From Lenisia limosa (Eukaryota; Breviatea): DNA of 33,345 nucleotides. The first letter of the stretch is position 1; each line of letters begins with the position of its first letter. This document shows positions 31,833 through 33,345 of the stretch, piece after piece. The position numbers and the translations under genes are program-made. The notes beneath the pieces were generated by a model. It was given only the letters and a program-made list of their open reading frames with translations. It had not been told where the DNA came from and ran no database searches. The DNA lies in NCBI GenBank assembly GCA_001655205.1, contig LPNZ01002881.1, positions 1 to 33,345 of the forward strand. The letters are read 5' to 3'.

Positions 31833-33345
31833 CTACTCTTCTTCAGATTCACTGTCGTCAGATTCCACAACGACTACATCAGGAATCTTGAAGGTTAGGG
31901 AGAAAAAATATATCATATACTATGCATGTAGTATAGTATATGATTGATATATAGTATAATATGTATGTAATATGTAGATGTATGTATATCTAGAAGAAAT
32001 ACTGTTCTGAGGCCTACATCTAGATTATCCATGTTCTTCAGTGTTTCTTCACAGGCTTTACGGAGATAAATGGGGGCATTTGTACCATCTTCTTTTTCCT
32101 CTTCCTCAACTGTTGAATCAGGACTTTGCTTTTGAGAGAAAAGCCCGTCATATTGGACTTGTACTATTTGGGCATTGTCTGATGATGGTGGTTTCTCTGT
32201 ACACTTCAAGGTATGGTTCTTGTCATCTGTATGGTTTTTGTTAAGCTGAATAGAAACAGTCCTGCAAAAATATACAACCTACCAGAAACAACACACGTTG
32301 TTGACTCCTGGTACTGGATCGGTTCAGAGTACTCCATTGCGGGAGTGGCTTCCTCATCCGAGTCACTGATGTCGGGAGTTCTACGATGGTAACATAAACC
32401 GAATCACCAAAACTGAATTTTTTTACTTACTTCAGCAAAATAGACTCCTGCCTGGACACTGCACTGGGAGCAATAATGGGATGGCCTTCAACTGAGTGGT
32501 CATATGAAAACTTACAAAGAAGGGACATACGGAGAAACGCGAAAAAAAAATAATAACTCTATTTATTTGAAGCCTATAGTGTAGTGTGACTGTTTCCCTT
32601 GCGTCCATCTCGAAAGATATTCACCTGAGTAGCCTACCCTTATAATACGACGGAAACGACAAAGAACAACCAGCTTTCCGAGCTTCATCGTCCTCTTCAA
32701 GATCCAACCACAACTGAAGAATGCGTGATAGCTGCTCAAGGTTCTGCTGAAGGTTGTGGCTGACACTGGCCGCCTGAACTGTGAAAAACGCTACATGTTT
32801 GTGCTACCAACTTGAGCCTTGATGTCCAGAGAAATTCTCGGCTTAAGCCTTGGTATCCAAGAGAGGGACGTGAGTCCGCCTGAAGCTGGCGATGCAGGCG
32901 GCAAAGATACCGACTAAATTATTGTTAGTCTTGTTTTGCTGACAACCAAAAGAGAAGAAGCAATGCGCGTCTTTTTTATCATATGTATTAAATAAAACCA
33001 GTGATGGCAATAAATTAAATATCAAAGAAAAAGATACAAGATTACTTAGAGATGTCGATGAAAAAACGGGAATACCCCCCCCCCCCCGCAATACCCTTGT
33101 GTGCTCAGTGGGAACCGATTTGGGGCGTGTGTCAGGTGATCTATAAAGGTCACCACAAATACTCAGGGGAATTGAATCAGTAATTTCAGTGATTCACTGA
33201 GTAAACCTTGAGAAGTTGTTGACTTGTGTGGGGAGGGGGGTGAGAAAGGAAGTTTGTTAAGAAATCAACACCAACCTGGGGCAATTCTCATCATCAGACT
33301 GGGAACCGCGGTCACTGTCTGTTTCGGATTCACTGCCGTCCGTGT
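31833..33345 (-). CDS. Acidic, Ser-rich protein of unknown function with a C-terminal SIM-like motif (5' end outside the window)
   Basis: Exons, right to left: SESETDSDRGSQSDDENCPR (33345-33277, entering from outside the window); LSWIPRLKPRISLDIKAQ (about 32900-32812); SVSHNLQQNLEQLSRILQLW (about 32777-32640), a likely coiled coil; SVEGHPIIAPSAVSRQESIL (about 32510-32430); PDISDSDEEATPAMEYSEP (about 32380-32290); KPPSSDNAQIVQVQYDG to KNMDNLD (about 32200-32020); and IPDVVVVESDDSESEEE with stop TAG 31835-31833. The last junctions are in phase. I do not recognise the family. The C-terminus (VVVV followed by ESDDSESEEE) is a classic-looking SUMO-interacting motif with an acidic/phospho-Ser extension. 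Some middle exon edges are approximate. Confidence 0.65.
31907..31985. repeat. AT-rich simple sequence (TATA/TGTA repeats) in an intron
   Basis: About 80 bp of degenerate tatatcatatac / tatgtatgtaatatg repeats in the last intron of the rightmost gene. No coding potential. Confidence 0.7.
33076..33087. repeat. C12 homopolymer
   Basis: Run of C in an intron of the rightmost gene (a G run on the sense strand). Confidence 0.6.

Noticed and set aside
1-33345. A novel defence, mobile or CRISPR-like system
   Set aside because: No array, transposase, reverse transcriptase, terminal repeats or clustered defence genes were seen. The genes are eukaryotic housekeeping or surface proteins broken by introns.

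Overview
The window is nuclear DNA of an intron-dense eukaryote. Every confident gene is broken by short GT-AG introns, mostly about 40-120 bp, roughly one per 30-50 codons. Exons join in phase to give recognisable eukaryotic proteins: fimbrin, a PIAS/SIZ-type SUMO ligase, selenoprotein S, a TBC RabGAP, a GNB1L/Asa1-type WD40 protein and hormone-sensitive lipase. The selenoprotein argues against land plants and most fungi. The density of short introns suggests a protist or other compact-genome lineage, but I cannot name the organism. Short G/C homopolymer runs are frequent, and several assembly gaps lie beside them.

Layout: (1) 54-2401 (+) 3' part of fimbrin/plastin. (2) 2645-9348 (-) a PINIT + SP-RING SUMO E3-like gene with a very long disordered, repetitive C-terminal half. 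(3) 10191-11027 (+) a 134-aa acidic protein of unknown function. (4) 11490-12872 (-) selenoprotein S (VIMP), with an in-frame UGA one codon before the stop and a possible SECIS element downstream. (5) 13107-21038 (+) a secreted, membrane-anchored heparinase II/III-fold protein with three furin-like Cys-rich repeats, about 44 exons. (6) 21673-24587 (+) a TBC-domain RabGAP with a possible N-myristoylation signal. (7) 24725-26162 (-) a small acidic-tailed protein with weak UNR/cold-shock resemblance. (8) 26563-28546 (+) GNB1L/Asa1-like WD40. (9) 28684-31698 (-) hormone-sensitive lipase. (10) 31833 to the right edge (-) an acidic protein ending in a SUMO-interacting-like motif.

Genes are tightly packed, with convergent ends about 140-460 bp apart and divergent starts about 230-840 bp apart. 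I see no operon logic and no shared pathway. The genes look like ordinary neighbours, except that a SUMO-ligase candidate and a protein with a C-terminal SIM occur in the same window. Most long open frames in the window are antisense shadows or intron read-through. Gene models were built by hand from splice phase and protein similarity remembered from families, so exon edges are good where phases agree and uncertain elsewhere. No mobile element, tRNA, rRNA or CRISPR array was seen.
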